Of a stretch of DNA of 64,000 bases, positions 20,203-30,900 are shown one piece after another; position 1 is the first letter of the stretch; every line of letters begins with the position of its first letter. Both the position numbers and the translations under genes were made by a program. The notes beneath the pieces were generated by a model, which did no database searches, was not told where the DNA came from, and saw only the letters and a list, made by a program, of their open reading frames with translations. The DNA comes from Coix lacryma-jobi var. lacryma-jobi (Eukaryota > Streptophyta > Magnoliopsida > Poales > Poaceae). Location of the stretch: assembly GCA_009763385.1 (NCBI GenBank), contig CM019824.1, positions 147,505,705 through 147,569,704 on the forward strand, in the 5' to 3' direction.

Positions 20203-21780
20203 ATGTCGGGAGGAAGCGATGAAGAGAGGAGGACCAAGAGGAGGTTGGACCCGCTCAGGGGGAGGAGCAAGCAGCCAGCCATTCGTGGTGGTGCTCGCTC
20301 CCAAGGAGGCAGTTCAGCTAGGCAGCAGATACGAGACGAGATCCGTCTCCAGATGCAGGGTCGTCAGATCAGGGAAGATCTTTACCCTGCCACTCCAGAG
20401 CACCTAGCAGAGGTCAGCAGAGACCACATCCAGCCCTATGAGGAGGATGTTTTGGAGAGGGCACCACAGGACACCAGGCCCAGACAGGTGGTGTCCTACC
20501 ACCAGCAGTTCTCGTCAGTGAAGGCACAGCGTCAGCAAAATCCCTACAATGCTCCAAAGGACATGGGAATTGACTACAGGTTCTGGAATGAATTTCATTC
20601 AGATTTCTACCGTTCAGTCCTGTTCAATGCCAAAAAGTCCAAGATTCTAAGTATGAGATATGTAGATTGGGAGCATCTTGAGGCCAAGACTGACAGTGAG
20701 ATCAACAGGGTGATAGCTGCATGCAAGAGAAGAAATATGTATGATTTGATGGGTTTCCAGTACAACTGGAATGTGGAGATTATTTCTCAGTTTCATGCCA
20801 CTCTATATGTTGATAATGTGCTGGAGGAGATGCACTGGATGACCGAGGGTCGCCACTACAAGGTCACCTATGAGACCTTTAGTAGGATCCTTGGCTTGGG
20901 CAGCGATGACAGGCAGTTGGATAACCTGCATGATGAGAGGACGTTGACAGACAGGGAGATTGCCCACTTATATGATGATCCTAGCAAGGCTGATGGGTTG
21001 GTGAAGGGGCTGAAACCTTTCTACTACATGCTCAACAACCTATTCAGGCAGACGCTCAACCCGAAGGGAGGGTCACATTCTAACTTGTATGGATATGGCA
21101 GGAATATGTTGGCTAGGATGGCCCCTCAGGCTAGACCTTTTTCTATATCCAGCTTTATTTGGACCGAGCTTCAGGTTGCAGCAGAGGATGCTAGGAAGGC
21201 GGTTCTATATGCACCTTATATCATGTTTATGATTGAGATGGTCTCCGGACATTCTTTTGTTAAGGATGGGTTGCATGAGCCGTACAGGGCTGAGAAGAAG
21301 AAGGCGGCAGCAGGAGGTTCAGCAGGGGCAGCAGCTAGTGACAGGCCTGGGAGCTCTCGCCCTTCCTATCAGAGGAAGAAGAAGAGCAAGCTAGCACGAT
21401 GGATCAAGGCCATCTTTTCTACCTGCACCTACGCAGCCGAGACGGCACATCAGGCGCTTGTTGAGCAGCGCGCAGAGCGAGAGCGGGCGGGACGTTCGCC
21501 GTTACCTCCACCCCGCTCTCCACCTCGCTTTGACCTCTCCAGTCTTGAGTCCGACGACTTAGATGATGATGACGAGGAGGAGAAGCAGGAGGAGATAGTG
21601 CCAGTGCCACCTCGTCGGTCTTCACGTGCCTCCGCCTCGACCCGCTACACCAGTACCACCCACCGTCAGGGCAAGGCCGTGGTAGAGTCCGATGACGACG
21701 ACGACGACGATGATGAGGAGGAGGAAGAAGAGGAAGAAGATGAGGTTGAGTGGGACAAGGTTGCATCGGATGATGATTGA
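20203..21780 (+). CDS. Sirevirus third ORF (env-position ORF), 525 aa
   Basis: Lies between pol and the 3' LTR, where Sireviruses carry an env-like gene. The N terminus is basic (RRTKRRLDPLRGRSKQ). The central 120-360 region has YRFWNEFHSDFYRSVLF, WNVEIISQFHATLY, MHWMTEGRHYKVTYETF and FSRILGLG. This resembles plant retroelement-associated proteins of the 'putative plant transposon protein' type. The C terminus is disordered, with long Asp and Glu runs. I see no signal peptide and no clear membrane anchor; the most hydrophobic stretch is VLYAPYIMFMIEMV. Function is unknown. The ATG directly follows 'ttcatgttttag', a possible splice acceptor, as expected if it is expressed from a spliced RNA. 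Confidence 0.8.
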   Translation: MSGGSDEERRTKRRLDPLRGRSKQPAIRGGARSQGGSSARQQIRDEIRLQMQGRQIREDLYPATPEHLAEVSRDHIQPYEEDVLERAPQDTRPRQVVSYHQQFSSVKAQRQQNPYNAPKDMGIDYRFWNEFHSDFYRSVLFNAKKSKILSMRYVDWEHLEAKTDSEINRVIAACKRRNMYDLMGFQYNWNVEIISQFHATLYVDNVLEEMHWMTEGRHYKVTYETFSRILGLGSDDRQLDNLHDERTLTDREIAHLYDDPSKADGLVKGLKPFYYMLNNLFRQTLNPKGGSHSNLYGYGRNMLARMAPQARPFSISSFIWTELQVAAEDARKAVLYAPYIMFMIEMVSGHSFVKDGLHEPYRAEKKKAAAGGSAGAAASDRPGSSRPSYQRKKKSKLARWIKAIFSTCTYAAETAHQALVEQRAERERAGRSPLPPPRSPPRFDLSSLESDDLDDDDEEEKQEEIVPVPPRRSSRASASTRYTSTTHRQGKAVVESDDDDDDDDEEEEEEEEDEVEWDKVASDDD

Positions 21781-22109
21781 GTGCTTGGACACTCTTCTCT
21801 TCTCTCTTTGCTCTTTTTGGTGACTTGTTGCCAAAGGGGGAGAAGTAGATGGAGAGAAGGGGGTACAACACTTTTTCACTTTTTCAGCTTTTCATGTCCC
21901 CATCTTTAGTTGTAGTTGTGAGATGAGAGAGTTGGACCGTTTAAAACTCTATTTTTGTAATATACTCTATCGTACTACTTCGTATGCTTGGATGTGGACA
22001 TGTATCATTTACCTGCTTTATTTAGTTTGTGCTATCTTGTTTAGATCAGTTTGATATATGCTTTGTGGTTTTATATTTTGTCCGCTGCGTTTGCTGACTG
22101 TTGCCTGAG

Positions 22110-22176
22110 CGGCAGTGCCGCTCCAGGGCCGGCAGTGCCGGGCCCCGGCAGTGCCGCGCCCAGAGCGGCAGTGCCG
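22110..22176. repeat. palindrome module 7, between ORF3 and the 3' LTR
   Basis: Four exact CGGCAGTGCCG units start at 22110, 22130, 22146 and 22166 (20-16-20). The last unit extends to a 23-nt perfect palindrome (CCAGAG before it, CTCTGG after it). Confidence 0.92.
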
Positions 22177-22450
22177 CTCTGGCAAAAGACAGCAAACACC
22201 TCTGATGTGCTTAAACTGTCATTCGCATCACGTTATATTATTGACACAGTTTAATTGCACCCCACAAAGCTATCAGATGTGAAACTGAACCTATATTCCA
22301 CTTTAATATGTGAATGTTGGCCTTTTATGCCAATTTGAGAATTCAGCTCTCATTCACACATTTAGGGGGAGGTTTCACACCTAAGCTTCAAAATCTCAGT
22401 TTTATACCCTTCTCTTGTAAGCTCTAATTGTGTTGTCATCAATCACCAAA

Positions 22451-22461
22451 AAGGGGGAGAT
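22451..22461 (+). other. polypurine tract
   Basis: AAAAAGGGGGAGA immediately upstream of the 3' LTR, the plus-strand priming site of reverse transcription. Confidence 0.85.
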
Positions 22462-23737
22462 TGTAAGTGCAATCAAGCCCTAATTGTGGGTTTTGGTGAT
22501 AATGACCACACGATTAGAGGACTAATGAGATTTATAAAGTTGATAAGCAGGTTATGTTAAGAAAGGATGGTGTATATGCGTTGGTGGACCCCTCACACTA
22601 CATTTCGTCGGTTCCGAACTCAAAGCGCTTCAAAGATATTTTATTTTGGATTACTTGAGTTTAGGAATGCCGTACTATAAAGGGGGAATGCAAATTCATT
22701 GATATGGCTGAATGATATGTGCTCAAACCAACCCAAACCATCCACATTTCCAACCAAAGACAGCTGCACTCATTGTAGATCTGTTCCTGTCTGTTTGGTG
22801 GGCGCGGCAGTGCCGCTCTAGGCGCGGCAGTGCCGGGCCGCGGCACTACCGGGCTAAGGCCGGCACTGCCGCGACTTGATTTGCCCGTTGGATGGCAGGG
22901 GGTATTTACATCACCCCCTCTGCCTCCCAACGGTTATCCACGACCAGAACACTCCACCTACCTCCAGACAAGCTCCCTTTCTCCATTGAAGGCCCTCCAA
23001 GCTCCCAACCACCAAAATCTTCATTCCCATTGATTCCAAGTGGTTGAGAGGCTCAAACCTTCACCAAAGAGGAGTCCTAGCTGAGATCTACTGCCTAGAG
23101 CACTTGAGTTGAGCCATAGCCGGTGGATTTGCTTCTATTACTCTTGGGTTCTTGGAACCCTAGCCGGCTAGGCGTCGCCCTAGAGCCTTGCCAACTTGTG
23201 TGGCGGCCTAGGGAGGTTTGTAATCACTTGTGCAGCTAGTAAGATTACCCCTCATCTCAAGGATTTGGTTCCTTGACTTGAGAACGAGGTTGAGTTGCAA
23301 AGCTCATGACCTAAGTGGTCAACCTCAACAACGTGGAGGTAGGCAAGCCTTGGTGGCGAGCTGAACCACGGGATAAATCACTTGTCTCGCGTGCTTGCTT
23401 AGTTTCATTCTCTATGTTCATGAGCTTGTGATATATTCTAGGGTTTGGCTCGATCTACTCTATCTTTCATATTTGGCTTGGAGTAGTTGTTTCTGCTGGT
23501 TCATATAGCCTATTGTTACATTCCTATTCATATAGAATCTGCAGATTGTGGGTAGATTTCGAATTGCAGCTTCTGGTCTTCGTCTGCGCGGCAGTACCGC
23601 GCTGAGGCCGGCAGTGCCGGGGAGCGGCAGTGCCGGGCGCAGGGCGGTAGTGCCGGGCATATCTAATTTGGTTTTAAGCTGTGATTTTTGACAGGCCTAT
23701 TCACCCCCCCCCCCTCTAGGCCACACAGGTCCTTACA
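22462..23737 (+). repeat. 3' LTR of the Sirevirus
   Basis: 1276 bp, the same length as the 5' LTR and with no difference found on reading, including the C11 tract. Confidence 0.95.
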
Positions 23738-23985
23738 CAAGCCTCACGTCCGTCCTTCACCGCTTTGGGTACATCAACATGGCACGTCCGCCGCACGGCA
23801 CGCCCATCCTTCACCGCTCCCGGTCCGTCGACACGACACGTCTCTACTTGACCTTCACCTCGCCATCGACCACTGTATCCGAGCTCAACACCTGCACAAC
23901 AACACAGCCAAGAGATACATGTTGCACAAGCACACCAACACAGAAACACCACAACTCAACGCCACCGGTTAGTCATAAGTATTAA
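23738..23985 (-). mobile_element. older Sirevirus-type LTR, right part
   Basis: Continues the older minus-strand LTR after the 5-bp target duplication. On the minus strand it has the 'gttgtgcaacatgtatctc' type of sequence expected for the upstream U3 end. The outer boundary is uncertain, about 23970-24000. Confidence 0.45.
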
Positions 23986-24280
23986 GCACATAGCGAGATA
24001 ATGACTCAACCGGAAAAAACCTCAAACCTTCCTCATCAATGTCAATCATTCATCATATATGTTACTTATGAACCGACTGATAGGTTGAAACGGCTGATTT
24101 GCATGTGAACAGACACTAACCTTACTCTCTTTGAGGGTGGGGAGGGGGGTGAAGTGGCTGTAAATTTGAGTAGAAGTTCTTACTATCTTTCGGAATTACA
24201 CTACTCACTATAGTTGGGGCTATACTGCTCACTATTGATAAAAAATTGAAGTAGATGCGAACACACATTATTTAAAGTTT

Positions 24281-24600
24281 GTTTGGTACAGCTTGAGTTG
24301 TTTTTTTATCAAACATATTTTTCCAAAACAGCTTCACTCATAAAGCTGTTTTATCCTGTCTCACAATCTATAAAGTTGTTTTATTCTCCCTCTCACAAAA
24401 GTATAAGTTGAGATGAAGTTAAAAAAATAGCTTTTCATAGCTTACACCCTCATTTCTCTTTTTCAACCATGTATAAAGTTGTTAATGAATCTATTTTATC
24501 AAACACTTTTTTAAAACAACTCAGCTTCATCTAGTAAATTGTTCATAAAATTATTTTCTAAAAATAATAGCTTCCCTAGTTAAACTAAGTTGTACCAAAC
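24281..24600. mobile_element. hAT-like MITE (GTTTGGTACA ends)
   Basis: The left end GTTTGGTACAGCTTGAG matches the complement of the right end CTAAGTTGTACCAAAC. The AT-rich interior has repeated 'aaagctgttttat' words. Related sequence is at 37165-38188. Confidence 0.65.
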
Positions 24601-25399
24601 GAGTTCTCGCTACCACCATTCAACATTAATTTTATCACCCACTATGATAAGTCCGGCAGGTTCCATGGCTCGCTCACTCTTTGTTGGAGGCAGTAAAATT
24701 AATCCGGCAGTTACAGCGTCAGTCAGTCAGTCACAGAGATTTGGTCGAATAAACCGGCAGGTGTACGTCGTGTATGGTCAGGGTCCATTTCATGGTTTAC
24801 CCGTATGCAGAAGTGGGGCTGTTGGACTGACCTAACCGGCCGCGGGCTCGTGAATCGGAATCGGACCGAGTTGCGCCGGCACGCGTTCTTCTGACACCGA
24901 TTCTCTGACATCTTCGGCGTGCGTGCGTGCCATTCTGCCACGTCCTCGTGGCATACTGCTGGTACCGTACGGAGGTCAGACGCCCCAGACGCGCATACAT
25001 GGAGGAGGAATATGATCATCGCCCCAGTCTTGCAGTTGTGCTTCTCCTTTCTATCCAATCCAATCCACGTCTGGATCGATCACATGATCCTCATCATCAC
25101 CTTGTTCCTCCCTTTTCCGAGTAAGAATGCGGAGCAGACTGATTTGAACTGAACAATAGTATAAAACCTATCCGGACCATTGTCATCTCATTTCCCACTA
25201 AACAGCTGGCCTTAACCAAGAAAATACTCAACAAGATGCATGTTGAAAATACTTGTAGTGGGGATGAACATGGTATTGGTCGAAGGTTAACACCAGCACA
25301 CATCACCACACCACCCAGCACTAGTATCATGTATGCCCAGGGCACTGCAAGGTCAGGGTCAGGGAGCACGAACATGAATTGAATTTTGGAGATCTTTGT
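24601..25399. other. intergenic, no feature seen
   Basis: No gene-like frame or repeat boundary recognised. A short CAGT repeat occurs near 24719-24731. Confidence 0.5.
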
Positions 25400-26010
25400 C
25401 AAGACAGTTTGAAAAGCACTGCTCCCTATGTTTGTTGCCTGTAGCGCGGAGGTCTCTAGGAAGAAGAGATTATCCTTCTCAGCAAACTCCAGGAAAAAGG
25501 CCCATGACTTGTCTGGTTGTTTTCTGCAACCAGGGCCACCTCATTCTGAGAGCCTGCAGTTATGAAATACCAAGCCCTCCCAACTCTAGGGGTCGTGTAA
25601 CCTTGGGCCATGCCACCAAGCAATGTCCTCCCTTCACATCTCTTCTACCTTTCTTTCCAAAGGAACCCTCTTCTCATCTTATCAATGGTCTTGATAGCCC
25701 AAGGAGGGAGATCCATGGCCATACATAAATAGATCAACATGGATGTGAGCATAAATTGAACCAGAATTCTCCTTCCTGCTCTTGTTAACCGATCAGCCTT
25801 CCATCCAGGAAGTTGGTCCGATACTCTATCAATGATTGGTCGGATCTGGGCTCTAGTTAGTTTGTGTAAAGATAGAGGCACTCCAAGATACTTACAGGGG
25901 AATTTAAGCAACTGACAGGAAAGGTGGACACATATCATTTGTGTATCCTCTTCTTGGCACTGGATGGGCAGCACACAACTTTTTTCCATGTTGGTTTTTA
26001 AACCACTAGC
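25400..26010 (-). pseudogene. L1-type LINE reverse-transcriptase fragment
   Basis: On the minus strand the frame reads FGRASGLKTNMEKSCVLP, CKYLGVPLSLHKLT, DQLPGWKADRLTRAGRRI and FLWKER. This is the stretch C-terminal to the catalytic domain of plant non-LTR reverse transcriptases (thumb and connection region). The similarity continues to about 25460 on the same strand but changes frame (HCLVAWPKV and LGGLGI words). There is no catalytic YADD box, no endonuclease and no poly-A tail recognised, so it is a truncated, decayed copy. It lies beyond the probable 3' end of the lipase gene. Confidence 0.75.
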
Positions 26011-26350
26011 TCTGCCAAACAGGTATTTTTGCAGACTTGCACTGCAGAATTTATTTACAGTCCAAATCCAAATTATTAAATGGAAAGAAAAAGAAAACAT
26101 TGAAAGCCGATTCAGAAGAATATATAGGGATTTTAGTTTTTCCAAAAATGAAATTCTGAATTCGCAATCCATTTGCCATTAACAATGTACAAAATCTGTA
26201 ATAATAAATCTACAAGACTTCAAACATTCGATAATGCACAAAGATGAAGCCTTTGCACTAGACAGACGTACTATCCCTCTTCTTTATACCAAAGAATGAC
26301 CGGATCTCAAAAAGGCATTTTCAACACTAACCAAGAAATTGTAGAGATAT
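26011..26350. other. probable distal 3' UTR / flank of the lipase gene
   Basis: If the Copia element is removed, 26180-26350 becomes contiguous with the sequence after the lipase stop codon. On the minus strand it is T-rich with ATTTATTATTAC and TTTTGTACATTG words typical of plant 3' UTR ends. This is inference only. Confidence 0.35.
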
Positions 26351-26829
26351 TGTTAGGTTGATCTCTACCAGGGGCCCAACGGCCACCTGGATCCCGTGAT
26401 TATCGCGCCCTGATCGGGGGCGCCCAGCCCAAGATTGGCTGGTGGGCCCCCGTCGCACTGTGCAATATAAAAGGGGTGGGGTGCCGGCGGGCTCTAGATA
26501 CGAGGTTTCTCGGAGCCGTCCATACCCTACCTACAAACCCTAAACCGATCAAGAGGGTGCGCAGCGAGCGGCGGGAAGTACCACCGGCGGCGCTGTCACC
26601 GTCTCCCTTTCCGGATAGCGACGACCGGCGACCCTCTTCACCAACCGTCGCTGCCCGTGCGCAGATCTTCACCGACGAACGTGATGGCGGGTTCCTCCTC
26701 CAACTCCGATGGTATGTGTCCCTATTCCTCCCTTTCTCCCTCTCGGATCTAGTGTATACTCTCTGTTCTTGCCGTGTATGAGATCATAGCCCCACTGATC
26801 TACACCTAGAAGGTCCTAGGGAATTAACA
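26351..26829 (+). repeat. 5' LTR of the 6.4-kb Copia
   Basis: 479 bp, TGTTAGGTTGATCTCTACC to CTAGGGAATTAACA. A TATA box AATATAAAAGGGG lies at about 26464-26476, so transcription should start shortly after. Confidence 0.93.
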
Positions 26830-26830
26830 A

Positions 26831-26842
26831 TGGTATCAGAGC
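26831..26842 (+). other. primer binding site (initiator tRNA-Met)
   Basis: TGGTATCAGAGC starts two bases after the 5' LTR, complementary to initiator methionine tRNA. Confidence 0.9.
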
Positions 26843-27912
26843 CTCGATCTAGAGTGTAGATCGAGTTTTGGGGAAGAAAAGAAGGGGAAACCCTAATGTT
26901 TGACCGCCGCCGGCTTGCCGACGTTCGGATCGAAAAGAAAAGAAGGGTTTGATCCGAGGGATTCAAACTCCAAAGTGAGTCAAACCGCAAACAGAAAGGG
27001 GATTCGATCTGAGTCGGATCCCAGAGCCTAACCCTAGTATGGTTCTGGCCGGGAGAGAGAACTCACCTGGCCGTATGGTTCACCGCCGTCGTGCGGAAAT
27101 GCGTTGCGCCGTCGCGCGGGGAGACTCGGGGCCGCCGTCGATGGGCATGAAGGACCAGCGGGCGCGGCTCGGGGCGCCGACGCGAGGCCGTTCGACGGCG
27201 GAGCGCTCTACCAAGGGGAGCGCATCCTCCGGCGAACGGGCCCGCGGCGGCGCCGGCTTTCTTCTTCTTCTCCGGCCACGGGCCACCACCGTCATCGCTC
27301 TGGCGCCGTCGGTGAGAGATGGGAGAGAGAAGGGGAGGAGACAGAATGAGGGTTAGGGTTTGGGAGATGGCCGCCGGCGGGGTTTTTGTCCAGGCGGCTT
27401 TTGCGGATGGCCGTCGGATGGAATCCGGCGGTCGGCGCTGGTCGGGCCAACTTTAGGCCCAGGCGGGTGGCCACTTTCCCGGCCCAGGCCCAGGTTGCGG
27501 CCTGGGCACGGGGGAGCGCGTGCACCGCGCCAGGCTGGGCCGTCCGGGCCGCAATGGGCCATGTGGCCGTCTTAAACATTGGCTGTATGATGCTTCTGAA
27601 ATATAAAGTTTTCATGTTTTCCGCTGCGTATTTACGGTTGTTATTTTCATTATTAAATTCGAACCAACGGGAGAATTTAATTTTGAAAAATGGATATTGT
27701 TTTCAGATTATTATAATATTGTTATTATTCTGACCAACGTTAATTAATATCAATATTATGATGTCATGGTTTTGTTATGCATTTTGTCTATTTCTGCCCA
27801 ACGGTGATGTAGATTTAATGTATAATTAATTGTATGTTTTAATTTTGACCAACGTTGAAAATAAGGCATGCAGTTATTATGATTTGTTTTATTCTCACTA
27901 TATATATGAATC
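26843..27912 (+). other. Copia leader, non-coding
   Basis: A leader of about 1.07 kb: GC-rich to about 27560, then AT-rich. No conserved protein is visible. The end reads 'tgtggtttcaggtag', so a splice acceptor close to the gag start cannot be excluded. Confidence 0.5.
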
Positions 27913-30900
27913 ATGGTTGTGGTTTCAGGTAGTTTCTCCTTGATGAGCTGCATCAAGGATATCCCCGTGCTCAAAGGAGACAACTATGGGGAATGGAGGA
28001 GGAAGATAGACCTAGCATTCACCCTGGCTGAGGTGGACTGGGTAGTCACCGAACCGTGTCCCACAGAGCCTGTGGAACCGGTGCGGGAGGCTAATGAGGT
28101 TGATGCCGTATGGCAAACCAGACAGAGGGACTTTGCTCCCGTACGGATGTCCTATGACTTGGAGCATAGGAAATGGGTCATGGCAAACAAGAAGTGTTTG
28201 GCCGTGGTAAAGAACACGATTGAGCCAGCTATTGTGGGTTCAATCCCAGAGTGTCTCACTGTCACAGAGTACCTGGACAGGATTAAGAGTCAGTTTACTG
28301 GCTCTTCAAAGACTTATGCCACCCAGCTGATAAAGCAGCTGGTAACAGAGAGGTACCATGGAGGTGGTACTGGCATAAGAGAGCACATACTGAGGATGAG
28401 CACTTTGGCATCCAAGCTCAAACCAATGGATTTGGCACTCAAGGATGAGTTCCTTATTCATCTGATTTTTGCTTCTTTGCCAAAAGACTTTGATACTTTT
28501 GTTGTTAATTATAACATTCATCCTGAAAAGTGGGACTTAGAAAAGCTCATTGCTATGTGTGTGCAAGAGGAGGAGAGAATTAAGGCCTCACATGGTGGAT
28601 CTATAAACCATGTGAGGGATAATAAGAAAAGAAATTTTAATGCTCCTTCCTCTTCAAGGTTCAAGGGAAAGACTCCATATCAGCCCCGGCAGTATCAGCC
28701 CCAGCAGTATCAGCAGTACACTGTTGATAAAGATCAGTGTCTCCATTGCAAGAAGAAGGGCCACTTAAAGAAGGATTGTCCTGACTTCTTGAAAACGTTT
28801 ATGGCAAACAGAGGTGAGAATATTATTACATTTGTGAATGAATCGTTGTATATACAGTATTCCAAATCTACTTGGTGGATTGACTCAGGTGCAACTGTTC
28901 ATGTTGCAAATTCTTTGCAGGGCTTCACTTCGATGAGGACTTTGCAAAGAAACGAAAGATGTATTAAAGTTGCAAATGGAGTTCGGGCAGACGTCGAAGC
29001 TGTTGGAGATCTTTCATTAGAGCTTCCAGATGGCGTAGCACTTCTGCTTAGAGATGTTTTATTTGTTCCATCTTTGATGAGAAACTTAATAAGTGTATCA
29101 CGTTTGGATAATGATGGTTATGGTTGTCATTTTGGACATGGAAAATGTGTAATAATGTTTAATGATCAATGTATTGGTCTCGCCTTTCAACAAGACGAGC
29201 TTTATTTATTGTCTCTTCGTGAAAAAGCGAACTCCATATGCAATGTGACTGATAATACATCCTCGAGTGTGAATGAAAATAGAAAGCGAAAGAGAACTCT
29301 AAATGAGTCATCGAAATTATGGCACTGTCGTTTAGGCCATATTTCGAGGGGGAGAATAGAAAGATTAGTTAAGAATGAAATTCTTCCTCCATTAGAGTTC
29401 TCAGATCTAGAGCAATGCATAGATTGCATTAAAGGTAAATTTGTAAAGCAAATAAAGAAAAATGCTAAACGAAGTACAGGAATTTTACAGATCATTCACA
29501 CAGACATTTGCGGTCCTTTTCCTGTAAAGAGTGTGGATGGATATGACTCGTTTATAACATTCACAGATGATTACTCCCGATATGGTTATATTTATCCAAT
29601 CAAAGAAAGATCAGAGGCATTGGATAAATTTAAGATCTTTAAGGCTGAGGTTGAAAATCAGCATGACTTAAAGATAAAGATAGTCAGATCCGACCGTGGG
29701 GGGGAGTACTATGGTCGGCATACCCCGTATGGACAAGTGCCTGGACCTTTTGCAAGGTTTCTCCAGGAGAATGGCATAGTTGCCCAGTATTCTACACCGG
29801 GCGAGCCTCAACAGAATGGAGTAGCTGAAAGGCGTAATCGTACCTTAATGGATATGGTGCGCAGTATGGTCAGTTACTCCACCTTACCGTTGAGTCTGTG
29901 GATGGAGGCGCTGAAAACCGCCATTCACATTCTCAATAGAGTTCCAAGTAAGTCGGTGCCCAAAACACCGTATGAATTGTGGACAGGAAAAGTGCCTTCA
30001 CTAAATCACTTGCGTGTGTGGGGCAGTCCTGCTGAGGCTAAAGTGTTTAACCCAAACATTGGGAAGCTGGATCCCAAAACGGAGAGTTGTCATTTTATTG
30101 GCTACCCTGAAAAGTCAAAAGGTTTTCGTTTCTACTGTCCAGATAGATATACAAAGTTTGTAGAAACGAGACATGCTGTCTTCTTGGAAGAGCAGATGAT
30201 TAGGGGGAGCACGACAGCACGAAAAATTGATCTTGAGGAGAAGCGGGTATATGTGCCCACTCCAATGATTCAGGAACCATTTTTTGTGTTGCCTGTTCCT
30301 GCTGCACCAACAGTGCATGACACTGTAGTGACAGCACCTGTTGTATGTCCTTCCATGGCAACAACGAGTGAACATGTGGAACCTGTCCCTCAGGAGCCCG
30401 TGGAAACCATTGTTGCGCATGAGGAAGAGCAGCAACAGCCCCCTATAGAGCCGGGGCCATCTGAGGTCGCCCCTAGAAGGTCTCAAAGAGTCAGGAGATC
30501 TGCTATTCCTGATGATTATGAAGTGTATAACACTGAGGAGTTTCAAATGGAGGATGATCCCACCTCATTTGAAGAAGCCATGAGAAGCGAACACTCATCC
30601 AAATGGTTTGAGGCCATGGAAGAAGAGATGAGATCAATGAGTATCAACAAGGTTTGGGACTTGGAGGTAATTCCCAAAGGAGCCAAAACTGTGGGTTGTA
30701 AATGGGTTTACAAGACCAAGTATGACTCCCAAGGGAATATAGAAAAATATAAAGCGCGACTTGTGGCAAAAGGCTTTACGCAAAGGGAAGGAATTGATTA
30801 CAATGAGACTTTTTCACCAGTCTCATGTAAGGATTCTTTCAGAATCATAATGGCTCTTGTAGCCCATTATGATTTAGAGTTACATCAAATGGATGTGAAG

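Larger units (their letters stand above)
11755..23737 (+). mobile_element. complete Sirevirus (Ty1/Copia, SIRE/Maximus type) retrotransposon
   Basis: The element is 11,983 bp, bounded by two 1276-bp LTRs and flanked by the 5-bp duplication CAAGC (11750-11754 and 23738-23742). Order inside: initiator-Met tRNA primer binding site, gag, pol (protease, integrase, reverse transcriptase, RNase H), a third ORF, polypurine tract. The Copia order of integrase before reverse transcriptase is clear. The extra 3' ORF, the long lysine-rich gag and palindromic repeats all point to Sireviruses. No difference was seen between the LTRs, so insertion is recent. It sits inside an older LTR of the same broad lineage in the opposite orientation. 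Confidence 0.95.
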
